Below are positions 1 to 16,000 of a DNA stretch of 64,000 nucleotides, in pieces. This DNA is from Piscicola geometra. Taxonomy: Eukaryota > Annelida > Clitellata > Hirudinida > Piscicolidae. The position numbers were made by a program, and so were the translations under genes. The notes under the pieces were generated by a model. That model was given only the letters and a program-made list of their open reading frames with translations, did not search any database and was not told where the DNA came from. Numbering within the stretch: the stretch's first letter is position 1; each line of letters opens with the position of its first letter. The stretch covers positions 1,691,991 through 1,755,990 of the forward strand of contig OX030969.1 in the NCBI GenBank assembly GCA_943735955.1. Direction: 5' to 3'.

Positions 1-597
1 GGGGAGTGAGGTGAGGATGGCTGAGGGATGGATGGTGGAAGTGGAGTGTGGTGAGGATGGGTGAGGGGTGGGTGATGGAAAAGGAGTGAGGTGAGGATGG
101 GTGGTGGAAGGAAAGTGAGGTGAGGATGGGTGAGGGATGGGTGATGGAAGGGGAGTGAGGTGAGGATGGGTGAGGGATGGGTGGTGGAAGGGAAGTGAGG
201 TGAGGATGGGTGAGGGGTGGGTGGTGGAAGGGGAATGTGGTGAGGATAGATGAGGGATGGGTGGTGGAAGGGAAGTGAGGTGAGGATGGGTGAAGGGTGG
301 GTGGTGGAAGGGGAGTGTGGTGAGGATGGGTGAGGGATGGGTGGTGGAAGGGGAGTGAGGTGAGGATGGGTGAGGGGTGGGTGGTGGAAGGGAAGTGAGG
401 ATGGGTGAGGGGTGGGTGGTGGAAGGGGAATGTGGTGAGGATAGGTGAGGGGTGGGTGGTGGAAGGGAAGTGAGGTGAGGATGGGTGAGGGGTGGGTGGT
501 GGAAGGGGAATGTGGTGAGGATAGGTGAGGGGTGGGTGGTGGAAGGGAAGTGAGGTGAGAATGGGTGAAGGGTGGTGGAAGGGAAGTGGTGTTGTTG
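1..597. repeat. 40-bp G-rich minisatellite, about 15 copies
   Basis: The unit resembles TGAGGATGGGTGAGGGATGG followed by GTGGTGGAAGGGAAGTGAGG. Copies differ by single substitutions and a few are shortened. It starts at the window edge, so its full extent is unknown. It lies downstream of the PICALM stop codon and may be 3' UTR or intergenic. I see no gene here. Confidence 0.9.
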
Positions 598-654
598 CAC
601 TCATAATATACATCATTAAATAAGTGTTGATGATGTTGAAGTCATCATTAACAT

Positions 655-896
655 TATCCTCCTTCTCCTCATCATCCTCATCATCATCATCATCATCATC
701 CATCTGATTATATGATAAAGAAGTAGACACTAAGTGCATTAGAGAATTATTTAGAGTTCATCACCATCAGCAGCTTCATCATCAACACCACCATCATCAT
801 CACCATCAGCATCATCATCATCACCACCATCATCATCACCATCATCGCTACCATCATCATCTCCATCACCATCATCATCATCATCATCATACTCGC
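655..896. repeat. ATC/ACC trinucleotide microsatellite after the PICALM stop codon
   Basis: Imperfect CATCATCAC runs at about 672-700 and 760-890. The array reaches within a few bases of the PICALM stop codon (898-900), so it is probably transcribed in the 3' UTR. No AATAAA was found on the minus strand here. Confidence 0.8.
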
Positions 897-897
897 C

Positions 898-1026
898 CTA
901 AAGGAGACCAAAAGGGTTGTTTGCTTTTTCGGGGGGGAAGGGGTCGAGTGGTTGGTTGGTGGATTGGAGGTGGGGTGTCGAGCCCCATGTCCCTCCCCCT
1001 GCCTGCGTCATCAGACGAGGCTGTCC
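898..1026 (-). CDS. PICALM: PICALM last coding exon (C-terminal NPF motif)
   Basis: Listed separately because it is a judgement call. After the acceptor CTTCTCCAG the frame reads [11 protein letters not shown], then [16 protein letters not shown] and a TAG at 898-900. It starts in phase 0, as required by the donor at 1675/1674 (GCTGCT, then GTGGTG). Known family members have a VMTQ-like segment and an NPFG-like motif near the C-terminus. DPF and NPF are established AP2-ear and EH-domain ligands. Confidence 0.75.
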   Translation of the reverse strand, partial: GQPRLMTQAGGGTWGSTPHLQSTNQPLDPFPPEKANNPFGLL

Positions 1027-4000
1027 CTGGAGAAGGTCATGATGATGATGATGGCAATCGTGATGATGATGATGGTGGTGTTGATTATGATGATGGTGAT
1101 GATGGCGATAATGAGAAAGAAGATGATGAGTGCATACTTGGAAGGGAGACGGGTTAGTGTTCCTCTGCCCACCGATGCTCTGTTGTGGATTGGTGTGGAG
1201 TTGGTGTGGAGTTGGTGTGGATTGGTGTGTATTGGTGTGGATTGGTGTGGATTGGTGTGGAGTTGGTGTGGATTGGTGTGGAGACGAATGAACAGTGCAA
1301 CACTACGCTAACAAATTAAATCATTAGCAAAGAATCCCATTGCTTTTATAAAATAAAATAAAAATCACATCACACCAAACCACACTAAACTACAATACAT
1401 CACACACACTACACCACATCACAAAAAACCACATACTATACCACACTGAACCACACACCACACTGAACCACACACCACGCTGAATCACACACCACACTGA
1501 ACCACACAACACGCTGAATCACACACCACGCTGAACCACACACCACACTGAACCACACACCACACTGAACCACACTGAACCACACACCACACTGAACCAC
1601 ACACCACACTGAACCACACACCACACTGAACCACACACCACACTGAACCACACACCACACTGAACCACACACCACAGCAGCAGGGGCATACGGAACAGCA
1701 TTCCATGCAGAGTTGGTTGTCATGGCAGCGCTGAAGCCCCATTGGTTGTTCGCCTGGGCACCCCCTGTCAACTTCTTCTCAGCCCCGCCCCCTGACCAAT
1801 GATGCTCTGTCCTGTTAGGGTAGGTATGTGTGCGTGTGTGTATGTGTATGTGTGCGTGTGTGTTTGTGTATGGGTGTGAGTGTATTAAAGTGTGTGTGTT
1901 GTGTGGTGTTTGAGGGTGTGTGTGTTGTGATGAGATGTGGTATTTGTGTGTTGTATTTTAGTCCATATGTTGTGGTTGGGTCGAGCATTGTGTGGTATGT
2001 TCATATGGCAAAACAACAACATTAACATCAACGGTAAGAACAACAACAAGGACAACAAGGACAACAAGGAGAACAAGGACAACAAGGACAACAAGGACAA
2101 CAAGGACAACAAGGACAACAAGGACAACAAGGACGACAAGGACAACAAGGACAACAAGGACAACAAGGACGACAAGGACAACAAGGACAACAAGGAGAAC
2201 AAGGAGAACAAGGACAACAAGGACAGCAAGGACAACAAGGACAACAAGGACAACAAGGACAACAAGGACAACAAGGACAACAAGGACAACAAGGGCAACA
2301 AGGACAACAAGGACAACAAGGACAACAAGGACAGCAAGGACAACAAGAACAACAAGGACAACAAGGACAACAAGGACAACAAGGACAACAAGAACAACAA
2401 GGACAACAAGGACAACAAGGACAAGGACAACAAGGACAACAAGGACAACAAGGACGACAAGGACAACAAGGACAACAAGGACAACAAGGACAACAAGGAC
2501 AACAAGGACAAGAAGGACAACAAGGAGAACAAGGAGAACAAGGACAACAAGGACAGCAAGGACAACAAGGACAACAAGGACAACAAGGACAACAAGGACA
2601 ACAAGGACAACAAGGGCAACAAGGACAACAAGGACGACAAGGACAACAAGGAGAACAAGGACAACAAGGACAACAAGGAAAACAAGGACAACAAGGACAA
2701 CAAGGACAACAAGGACAACAAGGACAACAAGAACAACAAGGACAACAAGGACAACAAGGACAACAAGGACAACAAGAACAACAAGGACAACAAGGACAAC
2801 AAGGACAACAAGGACAAGGACAACAAGGACAACAAGGACAACAAGGACGACAAGGACAACAAGGACAACAAGGACAACAAGGACAACAAGGACAACAAGG
2901 ACAACAAGAACAACAAGGACAAGGACAACAAGGACAACAAGGACAACAAGGACAACAAAGACAACAAGGACAACAAGGACAACAAGGACAACAAGGACAA
3001 CAAGGACAACAAGGAGAACAAGGACAACGAAGACAACAAGGACAACAAGGACAACAAGGACAACAAGGACAACAAGGACAACAAGGACGACAAGGACAAC
3101 AAGGACAACAAGGACAACAAGGACAACAAGGACAACAAGGAGAACAAGGACAACAAGGAGAACAAGGACAACAAGGACAAGGACAACAAGGACAACAAGG
3201 ACAACAAGGACGACAAGGACAACAAGGACAACAAGGACAACAAGGACAACAAGGACAACAAAGACAACAAGGACAACAAGGACAACAAGGACAACAAGGA
3301 CAACAAGGACAACAAGGACAACAAGGACAACAAAGACAACAAGGACAACAAGGACAACAAGGACAACAAGGACAAGGACAACAAGGACAACAAGGACAAC
3401 AAGGACAACAAAGACAACAAGGACAACAAGGACAACAAGGACAACAAGGACAAGGACAACAAGGACAACAAGGACGACAAGGACAACAAGGACAACAAGG
3501 ACAACAAGGACAACAAGGACAACAAAGACAACAAGGACAACAAGGACAACAAGGACAACAAGGACAACAAGGACAACAAGAACAACAAGGACAACAAGGA
3601 CAACAAGGACAACAAGGACAACAAGGACAACAAGGACAACAAGGACAACAAGGACGACAAGGACAACAAGGACAACAAGGACAACAAAGACAACAAGGAC
3701 AACAAGGACAACAAGGACAACAAGGACAACAAGGAGAACAAGGACAACAAGGACAACAAGGACAACAAGGACAACAAGGAGAACAAGGACAACAAGGACA
3801 ACAAGGACAACAAGGACAACAAGGACAACAAGGACGACAAGGACAACAAGGACAACAAGGATAACAAGGACAACAAGGACAACAAGGACAACAAGGACAA
3901 CAAGGACAACAAGAACAACAAGGACAACAAGGACGACAAGGACAACAAGGACAACAAGGACAACAAGGACAACAAGGACAACAAGGACAACAAGGACAAC

Positions 4001-7000
4001 AAGGACAACAAGGACAACAAGGAGAACAAGGAGAACAAGGACAACAAGGACAACAAGGACAACAAGGACGACAAGGACAACAAGGACAACAAGGACAACA
4101 AGGGCAACAAGGACAACAAGGACGACAAGGACAACAAGGAGAACAAGGACAACAAGGACAACAAGGAAAACAAGGACAACAAGGACAACAAGGACAACAA
4201 GGATAACTAGAACAACAAGGACAACAAGGACAACAAGGACAACAAAGACAACAAGAACAACAAGGACAACAAGGACAACAAGGACAACAAGGACAAGGAC
4301 AACAAGGACAACAAGGACAACAAGGACGACAAGAACAACAAGGACAACAAGGACAACAAGGACAACAAGGACAACAAGAACAACAAGGACAACAAGGACA
4401 ACAAGGACAACAAGGACAACAAAGACAACAAGGACAACAAGGACAACAAGGACAACAAGGACAACAAGGACAACAAGGACAACAAGGAGAACAAGGACAA
4501 CAAGGACAACAAGGACAACGAGGACAACAAGGACAACAAGGACAACAAGGACAACAAGGACAACAAGGACAACAAGGACAACAAGGACAACAAAGACAAC
4601 AAGGACAACAAGGACAACAAGGACAACAAGGACAACAAAGACAACAAGGACAACAAGGACAACAAGGACAACAAGGACAACAAGGACAAGGACAACAAGG
4701 ACAACAAGGACGACAAGGACAACAAGGACAACAAGGACAACAAGGACAACAAAGACAACAAGGACAACAAGGACAACAAGGACAACAAGGACAACAAGAA
4801 CAACAAGGACAACAAGGACAACAAGGACAACAAAGACAACAAGGACAACAAGGACAACAAGGACAACAAGGACAACAAGGACAACAAGGACAACAAGGAC
4901 AACAAGGACAACAAGGACAACAAGAACAACAAGGACAAGGACAACAAGGACAACAAAGACAACAAGGACAACAAGGACAACAAGGACAACAAGGACAACA
5001 AGGACAACAAGGACAACAAGGACAACAAGGACAACAAAGACAACAAGGACAACAAGGACAACAAGGACAACAAGGACAACAAGGACAACAAAGACAACAA
5101 GGACAACAAGGACAACAAGGACAACAAGGACAACAAGGACAAGGACAACAAGGACAACAAGGACAACAAGGGCAACAAGGACAACAAGGACGACAAGGAC
5201 AACAAGGACAACAAGGAAAACAAGGACAACAAGGACAACAAGGACAACAAGGACAACAAGGACAACAAGAACAACAAGGACAACAAGGACAACAAGGACA
5301 ACAAGGACAACAAGAACAACAAGGACAACAAGGACAACAAGGACAACAAGGACAAGGACAACAAGGACAACAAGGACAACAAGGACGACAAGGACAACAA
5401 GGACAACAAGGACAACAAGGACAACAAGGACAACAAGGACAACAAGGACAACAAGAACAACAAGGACAAGGACAACAAGGACAACAAGGACAACAAGGAC
5501 AACAAAGACAACAAGGACAACAAGGACAACAAGGACAACAAGGACAACAAGGACAACAAGGAGAACAAGGACAACGAAGACAACAAGGACAACAAGGACA
5601 ACAAGGACAACAAGGACAACAAGGACGACAAGGACAACAAGGACAACAAGGACAACAAGGACAACAAGGACAACAAGGAGAACAAGGACAACAAGGAGAA
5701 CAAGGACAACAAGGACAAGGACAACAAGGACAACAAGGACAACAAGGACAACAAGGACAACAAGGACAACAAGGACGACAAGGACAACAAGGACAACAAG
5801 GACAACAAGGACAACAAGGACAACAAAGACAACGAGGACAACAAGGACAACAAGGACAACAAGGACAACAAGGACAACAAGGACAACAAGGACAACAAAG
5901 ACAACAAGGACAACAAGGACAACAAGGACAACAAGGACAAGGACAACAAGGACAACAAGGACAACAAGGACAACAAAGACAACAAGGACAACAAGGACAA
6001 CAAGGACAACAAGGACAAGGACAACAAGGACAACAAGGACGACAAGGACAACAAGGACAACAAGGACAAGGACAACAAGGACAACAAGGAAAACAAGGAC
6101 AACAAGGACAACAAGGACAACAAGGACAACAAGGACAACAAGAACAACAAGGACAACAAGGACAACAAGGACAACAAGGACAACAAGAACAACAAGGACA
6201 ACAAGGACAACAAGGACAACAAGGACAAGGACAACAAGGACAACAAGGACAACAAGGACGACAAGGACAACAAGGACAACAAGGACAACAAGGACAACAA
6301 GGACAACAAGGACAACAAGAACAACAAGGACAAGGACAACAAGGACAACAAGGAAAACAAGGACAACAAGGACAACAAGGACAACAAGGACAACAAGGAC
6401 AACAAGAACAACAAGGACAACAAGGACAACAAGGACAACAAGGACAACAAGAACAACAAGGACAACAAGGACAACAAGGACAACAAGGACAAGGACAACA
6501 AGGACAACAAGGACAACAAGGACGACAAGGACAACAAGGACAACAAGGACAACAAGGACAACAAGGACAACAAGGACAACAAGGACAACAAGAACAACAA
6601 GGACAAGGACAACAAGGACAACAAGGACAACAAGGACAACAAAGACAACAAGGACAACAAGGACAACAAGGACAACAAGGACAACAAGGACAACAAGGAG
6701 AACAAGGACAACGAAGACAACAAGGACAACAAGGACAACAAGGACAACAAGGACAACAAGGACGACAAGGACAACAAGGACAACAAGGACAACAAGGACA
6801 ACAAGGACAACAAGGAGAACAAGGACAACAAGGAGAACAAGGACAACAAGGACAAGGACAACAAGGACAACAAGGACAACAAGGACAACAAGGACAACAA
6901 GGACAACAAGGACGACAAGGACAACAAGGACAACAAGGACAACAAGGACAACAAGGACAACAAAGACAACGAGGACAACAAGGACAACAAGGACAACAAG

Positions 7001-10000
7001 GACAACAAGGACAACAAGGACAACAAGGACAACAAAGACAACAAGGACAACAAGGACAACAAGGACAACAAGGACAAGGACAACAAGGACAACAAGGACA
7101 ACAAGGACAACAAAGACAACAAGGACAACAAGGACAACAAGGACAACAAGGACAAGGACAACAAGGACAACAAGGACGACAAGGACAACAAGGACAACAA
7201 GGACAACAAGGACAACAAGGACAACAAAGACAACAAGGACAACAAGGACAACAAGGACAACAAGGACAACAAGGACAACAAGGACAACAAGGACAACAAG
7301 GACAACAAGGACAACAAGGACAACAAGGACAACAAGGACAACAAGAACAACAAGGACAACAAGGACAACAAGGACAACAAGGACAACAAGGACAACAAGG
7401 ACAACAAGGACGACAAGGACAACAAGGACAACAAGGACAACAAAGACAACAAGGACAACAAGGACAACAAGGACAACAAGGACAACAAGGAGAACAAGGA
7501 CAACAAGGACAACAAGGACAACAAGGACAACAAGGACAACAAGGAGAACAAGGACAACAAGGACAACAAGGACAACAAGGACAACAAGGACAACAAGGAC
7601 GACAAGGACAACAAGGACAACCAGGATAACAAGGACAACAAGGACAACAAGGACAACAAGGACAACAAGGACAACAAGAACAACAAGGACAACAAGGACG
7701 ACAAGGACAACAAGGACAACAAGGACAACAAGGACAACAAGGACAACAAGGACAACAAGGAGAACAATGAGAACAAGGACAACAAGGACAACAAGGACAA
7801 CAAGGACAACAAGGACGACAAGGACAACAAGGACAACAAGGACAACAAGGGCAACAAGGACAACAAGGACGACAAGGACAACAAGGAGAACAAGGACAAC
7901 AAGGACAACAAGGAAAACAAGGACAACAAGGACAACAAGGACAACAAGGACAACTAGAACAACAAGGACAACAAGGACAACAAGGACAACAAAGACAACA
8001 AGAACAACAAGGACAACAAGGACAACAAGGACAACAAGGACAACAAGGACAACAAGGACGACAAGGACAACAAGGACAACTAGGACAACAAGGACAACAA
8101 GGACAACAAGGACAACAAGAACAACAAGGACAACAAGGACAACAAGGACAACAAGGACAACAAAGACAACAAGGACAACAAGGACAACAAGGACAACAAG
8201 GACAACAAGGACAACAAGGACAACAAGGAGAACAAGGACAACAAGGACAACAAGGACAACGAGGACAACAAGGACAACAAGGACAACAAGGACAACAAGG
8301 ACAACAAGGACAACAAGGACAACAAGGACAACAAAGACAACAAGGACAACAAGGACAACAAGGACAACAAGGACAACAAAGACAACAAGGACAACAAGGA
8401 CAACAAGGACAACAAGGACAAGGACAACAAGGACAACAAGGACGACAAGGACAACAAGGACAACAAGGACAACAAGGACAACAAAGACAACAAGGACAAC
8501 AAGGACAACAAGGACAACAAGGACAACAAGAACAACAAGGACAACAAGGACAACAAGGACAACAAAGACAACAAGGACAACAAGGACAACAAGGACAACA
8601 AGGACAACAAGGACAACAAGGACAACAAGGACAACAAGGACAACAAGAACAACAAGGACAAGGACAACAAGGACAACAAGGACAACAAGGACAACAAAGA
8701 CAACAAGGACAACAAGGACAACAAGGACAACAAGGACAACAAAGACAACAAGGACAACAAGGACAACAAGGACAACAAGGACAACAAGGACAAGGACAAC
8801 AAGGACAACAAGGACGACAAGGACAACAAGGACAACAAGGACAACAAGGACAACAAAGACAACAAGGACAACAAGGACAACAAGGACAACAAGGACAACA
8901 AGGACAACAAGGACAACAAGGACAACAAAGACAACAAGGACAACAAGGACAACAAGGACAACAAGGACAACAAAGACAACAAGGACAACAAGGACAACAA
9001 GGACAACAAGGACAACAAGGACAAGGACAACAAGGACAACAAGGACGACAAGGACAACAAGGACAACAAGGACAACAAGGACAACAAAGACAACAAGGAC
9101 AACAAGGACAACAAGGACAACAAGGACAACAAGGACAACAAGGACAACAAGGACAACAAGGACAACAAAGACAACAAGGACAACAAGGACAACAAGGACA
9201 ACAAGGACAACAAGGACAACAAGGACAACAAGGACAACAAGGACAACAAGAACAACAAGGACAAGGACAACAAGGACAACAAGGACAACAAAGACAACAA
9301 GGACAACAAGGACAACAAGGACAACAAGGACAACAAGGACAACAAGGACAACAAGGACAACAAGGACAACAAGGACAACAAGGACAACAAGGACAACAAG
9401 GACAACAAGGACAACAAGGACAACAAGGACAACAAGGACAACAAGGACAACAAGAACAACAAGGACAAGGACAACAAGGACAACAAGGACAACAAAGACA
9501 ACAAGGACAACAAGGACAACAAGGACAACAAGGACAACAAGGACAACAAGGACAACAAGGACAACAAGGACAACAAGGACAACAAGGACAACAAAGACAA
9601 CAAGGACAACAAGGACAACAAGGACAACAAGGACAACAAAGACAACAAGGACAACAAGGACAACAAGGACAACAAGGACAACAAGGACAAGGACAACAAG
9701 GACAACAAGGACGACAAGGACAACAAGGACAACAAGGACAACAAGGACAACAAAGACAACAAGGACAACAAGGACAACAAGGACAACAAGGACAACAAGG
9801 ACAACAAGGACAACAAGGACAACAAGGACAACAAAGACAACAAGGACAACAAGGACAACAAGGACAACAAGGACAACAAGGACAACAAGGACAACAAGGA
9901 CAACAAGGACAACAAGAACAACAAGGACAAGGACAACAAGGACAACAAGGACAACAAAGACAACAAGGACAACAAGGACAACAAGGACAACAAGGACAAC

Positions 10001-13000
10001 AAGGACAACAAGGACAACAAGGACAACAAGGACAACAAGGACAACAAGGACAACAAGGACAACAAGGACAACAAGGACAACAAGGACAACAAGGACAACA
10101 AAGACAACAAGGACAACAAGGACAACAAGGACAACAAGGACAACAAAGACAACAAGGACAACAAGGACAACAAGGACAACAAGGACAACAAGGACAACAA
10201 GGACAACAAGGACAACAAGGACAACAAGAACAACAAGGACAACAAGGACAACAAGGACAACAAGGACAACAAGGACAAGGACAACAAGGACAACAAGGAC
10301 AAGAAGGACAACAAGGACAACAAGGACAACAAGGACAACAAGGACAACAAGGACAACAAGGACAAGAAGGACAAGAAGGACAACAAGGACAAGGACAACA
10401 AGGACAACAAGGACAACAAGGACAACAAGGACAACAAGGACAACAAGGAGAACAAGGACAACAAGGACAAGGACAACAAGGACAACAAGGACAACAAGGA
10501 CAACAAGGACAACAAGGACAACAAGGACAACAAGGACAAGGACAACAAGGACAACAAGGACAACAAGGACAACAAGGACAACAAGGACAAGGACAACAAG
10601 GACAACAAGGACAACAAGGACAACAAAGACAACAAGGACGACAAGGACAACAAGGACAACAAGGACAACAAGGACAACAAGGACAACAAGGACAACAAGG
10701 ACAACAAGGACAACAAGGACAACAAGGACAACAAGGACGACAAGGACAACAAGGACAACAAGGACAACAAGGGCAACAAGGACAACAAGGACGACAAGGA
10801 CAACAAGGACAACAAGGACAACAAGGACAACAAGGACGACAAGGAGAACAAGGACAACAAGGACAACAAGGACAACAAGGACAACAAAGACAACAAGGAC
10901 AACAAGGACAACAAGGACAACAAGGACAACAAGGACAACAAGGACAACAAGGAGAACAAGGACAACAAGGACAACAAGGACAACGAGGACAACAAGGACA
11001 ACAAGGACAACAAGGACAACAAGGACAACAAGGACAACAAGGACAACAAAGACACCAAGGACAACAAGGACAACAAGGACAACAAGGACAACAAAGACAA
11101 CAAGGACAACAAGGACAACAAGGACAACAAGGACAAGGACAACAAGGACAACAAGGACGACAAGGACAACAAGGACAACAAGGACAACAAGGACAACAAA
11201 GACAACAAGGACAACAAGGACAACAAGGACAACAAGGACAACAAGAACAACAAGGACAACAAGGACAACAAGGACAACAAAGACAACAAGGACAACAAGG
11301 ACAACAAGGACAACAAGGACAACAAGGACAACAAGGACAACAAGGACAACAAGGACAACAAGGACAACAAGAACAACAAGGACAAGGACAACAAGGACAA
11401 CAAGGACAACAAAGACAACAAGGACAACAAGGACAACAAGGACAACAAGGACAACAAGGACAACAAGGACAACAAGGACAACAAGGACAACAAGGACAAC
11501 AAAGACAACAAGGACAACAAGGACAACAAGGACAACAAGGACAACAAAGACAACAAGGACAACAAGGACAACAAGGACAACAAGGACAACAAGGACAAGG
11601 ACAACAAGGACAACAAGGACGACAAGGACAACAAGGACAACAAGGACAACAAGGACAACAAAGACAACAAGGACAACAAGGACAACAAGGACAACAAGGA
11701 CAACAAGGACAACAAGGACAACAAGGACAACAAGGACAACAAAGACAACAAGGACAACAAGGACAACAAGGACAACAAGGACAACAAGGACAACAAGGAC
11801 AACAAGGACAACAAGGACAACAAGGACAACAAGAACAACAAGGACAAGGACAACAAGGACAACAAGGACAACAAAGACAACAAGGACAACAAGGACAACA
11901 AGGACAACAAGGACAACAAGGACAACAAGGACAACAAGGAGAACAAGGACAACAAGGACAACAAGGACAACAAGGACAACAAGGACAACAAGGACAACAA
12001 GGAGAACAAGGACAACAAGGACAACAAGGACAACAAGGACAACAAGGACAACAAGGACAACAAGGACAACAAGGACAACAAGGACAACAAGGACAACAAG
12101 GACAACAAGAACAACAAGGACAACAAGGACAACAAAGACAACAAGGACAACAAGGACAACAAGGACAACAAGGACAACAAGGACAACAAGAACAACAAGG
12201 ACAACAAGGACAACAAAGACAACAAGGACAACAAGGACAACAAGGACAACAAAGACAACAAGGACAACAAGGACAACAAGGACAACAAGGACAACAAGGA
12301 CAACAAGGACAACAAGGACAACAAGGACAACAAGGACAACAAGGACAACAAGGACAACAAGGACAACAAGGACAAGGACAACAAGGACAACAAGGACAAG
12401 AAGGACAACAAGGACAACAAGGACAACAAGGACAACAAGGACAACAAGGACAACAAGGACAAGAAGGACAACAAGGACAACAAGGACAAGGACAACAAGG
12501 ACAACAAGGACAACAAGGACAACAAGGAGAACAAGGACAACAAGGACAAGGACAACAAGGACAACAAGGACAACAAGGACAACAAGGACAACAAGGACAA
12601 CAAGGACAACAAGGACAAGGACAACAAGGACAACAAGGGCAACAAGGACAACAAGGACAACAAGGACAAGGACAACAAGGACAACAAGGACAACAAGGAC
12701 AACAAAGACAACAAGGACGACAAGGACAACAAGGACAACAAGGACAACAAGGACAACAAGGACAACAAGGACAACAAGGACAACAAGGACAACAAGGACA
12801 ACAAGGACAACAAGGACGACAAGGACAACAAGGACAACAAGGACAACAAGGGCAACAAGGACAACAAGGACGACAAGGACAACAAGGACAACAAGGACAA
12901 CAAGGCTCAAGGACGACAAGGAGAACAAGGACAACAAGGACAACAAGGACAACAAGGACAACAAGGACAACAAGGACAACAAGGACAACAAGGACAACAA

Positions 13001-16000
13001 GGACAACAAGGACAACAAGGACAACAAGAACAACAAGGACAACAAGGACAACAAGGACAAGAAGGACAACAAGGACAACAAGGACAACAAGGACAACAAG
13101 GACAACAAGGAGAACAAGGACAACAAGGACAACAAGGACAACAAGAACAACAAGGACAACAAGGACAACAAGGACAACAAGGACAACAAGGACAACAAGG
13201 AGAACAAAGACAACAAGGACAACAAGGACAACAAGGACAACAAGGACAAGGACAACAAGGACAACAAAGACAACAAGGACAACAAGGACAACAAGGACAA
13301 CAAGGACAACAAGGACAACAAGGACGACAAGGACAACAAGGACAACAAGGACAACAAGGACAACAAGGACAACAAGGACAACAAGGACAACAAGGACAAC
13401 AAGGACAACAAGGACAACAAGGACAACAAGAACAACAAGGACAACAAGGACAACAAGGACAACAAGGACAACAAGGACAACAAGGACAACAAGGAAAACA
13501 AGGACAACAAGGACGACAAGGACAACAAGGACAACAAGGACAACAAAGACAACAAGGACAACAAGGACAACAAGGACAACAAGGACAACAAGGACAACAA
13601 GGAGAACAAGGACAACAAGGACAACAAGGACAACAAGGACAACAAGGACAACAAGGACAACAAGGAGAACAAGGACAACAAGGACAACAAGGACAACAAG
13701 GACAACAAGGACAACAAGGACAACAAGGACAACAAGGACAACAAGGACAACAAGGACAACAAGGACAACAAGGAGAACAAGGACAACAAGGACAACAAGG
13801 ACAACAAGGACAACAAGGACAACAAGGACAACAAGGACAACAAGGAGAACAAGGACAACAAGGACAACAAGGACAACAAGGACAACAAGGAGAACAAGGA
13901 GAACAAGGACAACAAGGACAACAAGGACAACAAGGACAACAAGGACAACAAGGACAACAAGGACAACAAGGACAACAAAGACAAGGACAACAAGGACAAC
14001 AAGGACAACAAGGACAACAAGGACAACAAGGACAACAAGGACAACAAGGACAACAAGGACAACAAGGAGAACAAGGACAACAAGGACAACAAGGACAACA
14101 AGGACAACAAGGACAACAAGGACAACAAGGAGAACAAGGACAACAAGGACAACAAGGACAACAAGGACAACAAGGACAACAAGGACAACAAGGACAACAA
14201 GGACAACAAGGACAACAAGGACAACAAAGACAACAAGGACAACAAGGACAACAAGGACAACAAGAACAACAAGGACAAGGACAACAAGGACAACAAGGAC
14301 AACAAAGACAACAAGGACAACAAGGACAACAAGGACAACAAGGACAACAAGGACAACAAGGACAACAAGGACAACAAGGAGAACAAGGACAACAAGGACA
14401 ACAAGGACAACAAGGACAACAAGGACAACAAGGACAACAAGGACAACAAGGAGAACAAGGACAACAAGGACAACAAGGACAACAAGGACAACAAGGACAA
14501 CAAGGACAACAAGGACAACAAGGACAACAAAGACAAGGACAACAAGGACAACAAGGACAACAAGGACAACAAGGACAACAAGGAGAACAAGGACAACAAG
14601 GACAACAAGGACAACAAGGACAACAAGGACAACAAGGACAACAAGGACAACAAGGACAACAAGGACAACAAGGACAACAAGGACAACAAGGACAACAAAG
14701 AGAACAAGGACAACAAGGACAACAAGGACAACAAGGACAACAAGGACAACAAGGACAACAAGGACAACAAGGACAACAAGGACAACAAGGACAACAAAGA
14801 CAACAAGGACAACAAGGACAACAAGGACAACAAGGACAACAAGGACAACAAGGACAACAAGGACAACAAGAACAACAAGGACAAGGACAACAAGGACAAC
14901 AAGGACAACAAAGACAACAAGGACAACAAGGACAACAAGGACAACAAGGACAACAAGGATAAACAAGGACAACAAGGACAACAAGGACAACAAGGAGAAC
15001 AAGAACAACAAGGACAACAAGGACAACAAGGACAACAAGGACAACAAGGAGAACAAGGACAACAAGGACAACAAGGACAACAAGGACAACAAGGACAACA
15101 AGGACAACAAGGACAACAAGGACAACAAGGACGACAAGGAGAACAAGGACAACAAGGACAACAAGGACAACAAGGACAACAAGGACAACAAGGACAACAA
15201 GGACAACAAGGACAACAAGGACAACAAGGACAACAAGGACAACAAGGAGAACAAGGACAACAAGGACAACAAGGACAACAAGGACAACAAGGACAACAAG
15301 GACAACAAGGACAACAAGGACAACAAGGACAACAAGGACAACAAAGACAAGGACAACAAGGACAACAAGGACAACAAGGACAACAAGGAGAACAAGGACA
15401 ACAAGGACAACAAGGACAACAAGGACAACAAGGACAACAAGGACAACAAGGACAACAAGGACAACAAGGACAACAAGGACAACAAGGACAACAAGGAGAA
15501 CAAGGACAACAAGGACAACAAGGACAACAAGGACAACAAGGACAACAAGGACAACAAGGACAACAAGGACAACAAGGACAACAAGGACAACAAGGACAAC
15601 AAAGACAACAAGGACAACAAGGACAACAAGGACAACAAGGACAACAAGGACAACAAGGACAACAAGAACAACAAGGACAAGGACAACAAGGACAACAAGG
15701 ACAACAAAGACAACAAGGACAACAAGGAGAACAAGAACAACAAGGACAACAAGGACAACAAGGACAACAAGGACAACAAGGACAACAAGGAGAACAAGGA
15801 CAACAAGGACAACAAGGACAACAAGGACAACAAGGACAACAAGGACAACAAGGACAACAAGGACAACAAGGACGACAAGGAGAACAAGGACAACAAGGAC
15901 AACAAGGACAACAAGGACAACAAGGACAACAAGGACAACAAGGACAACAAGGACAACAAGGAGAACAAGGACAACAAGGACAACAAGGACAACAAGGACA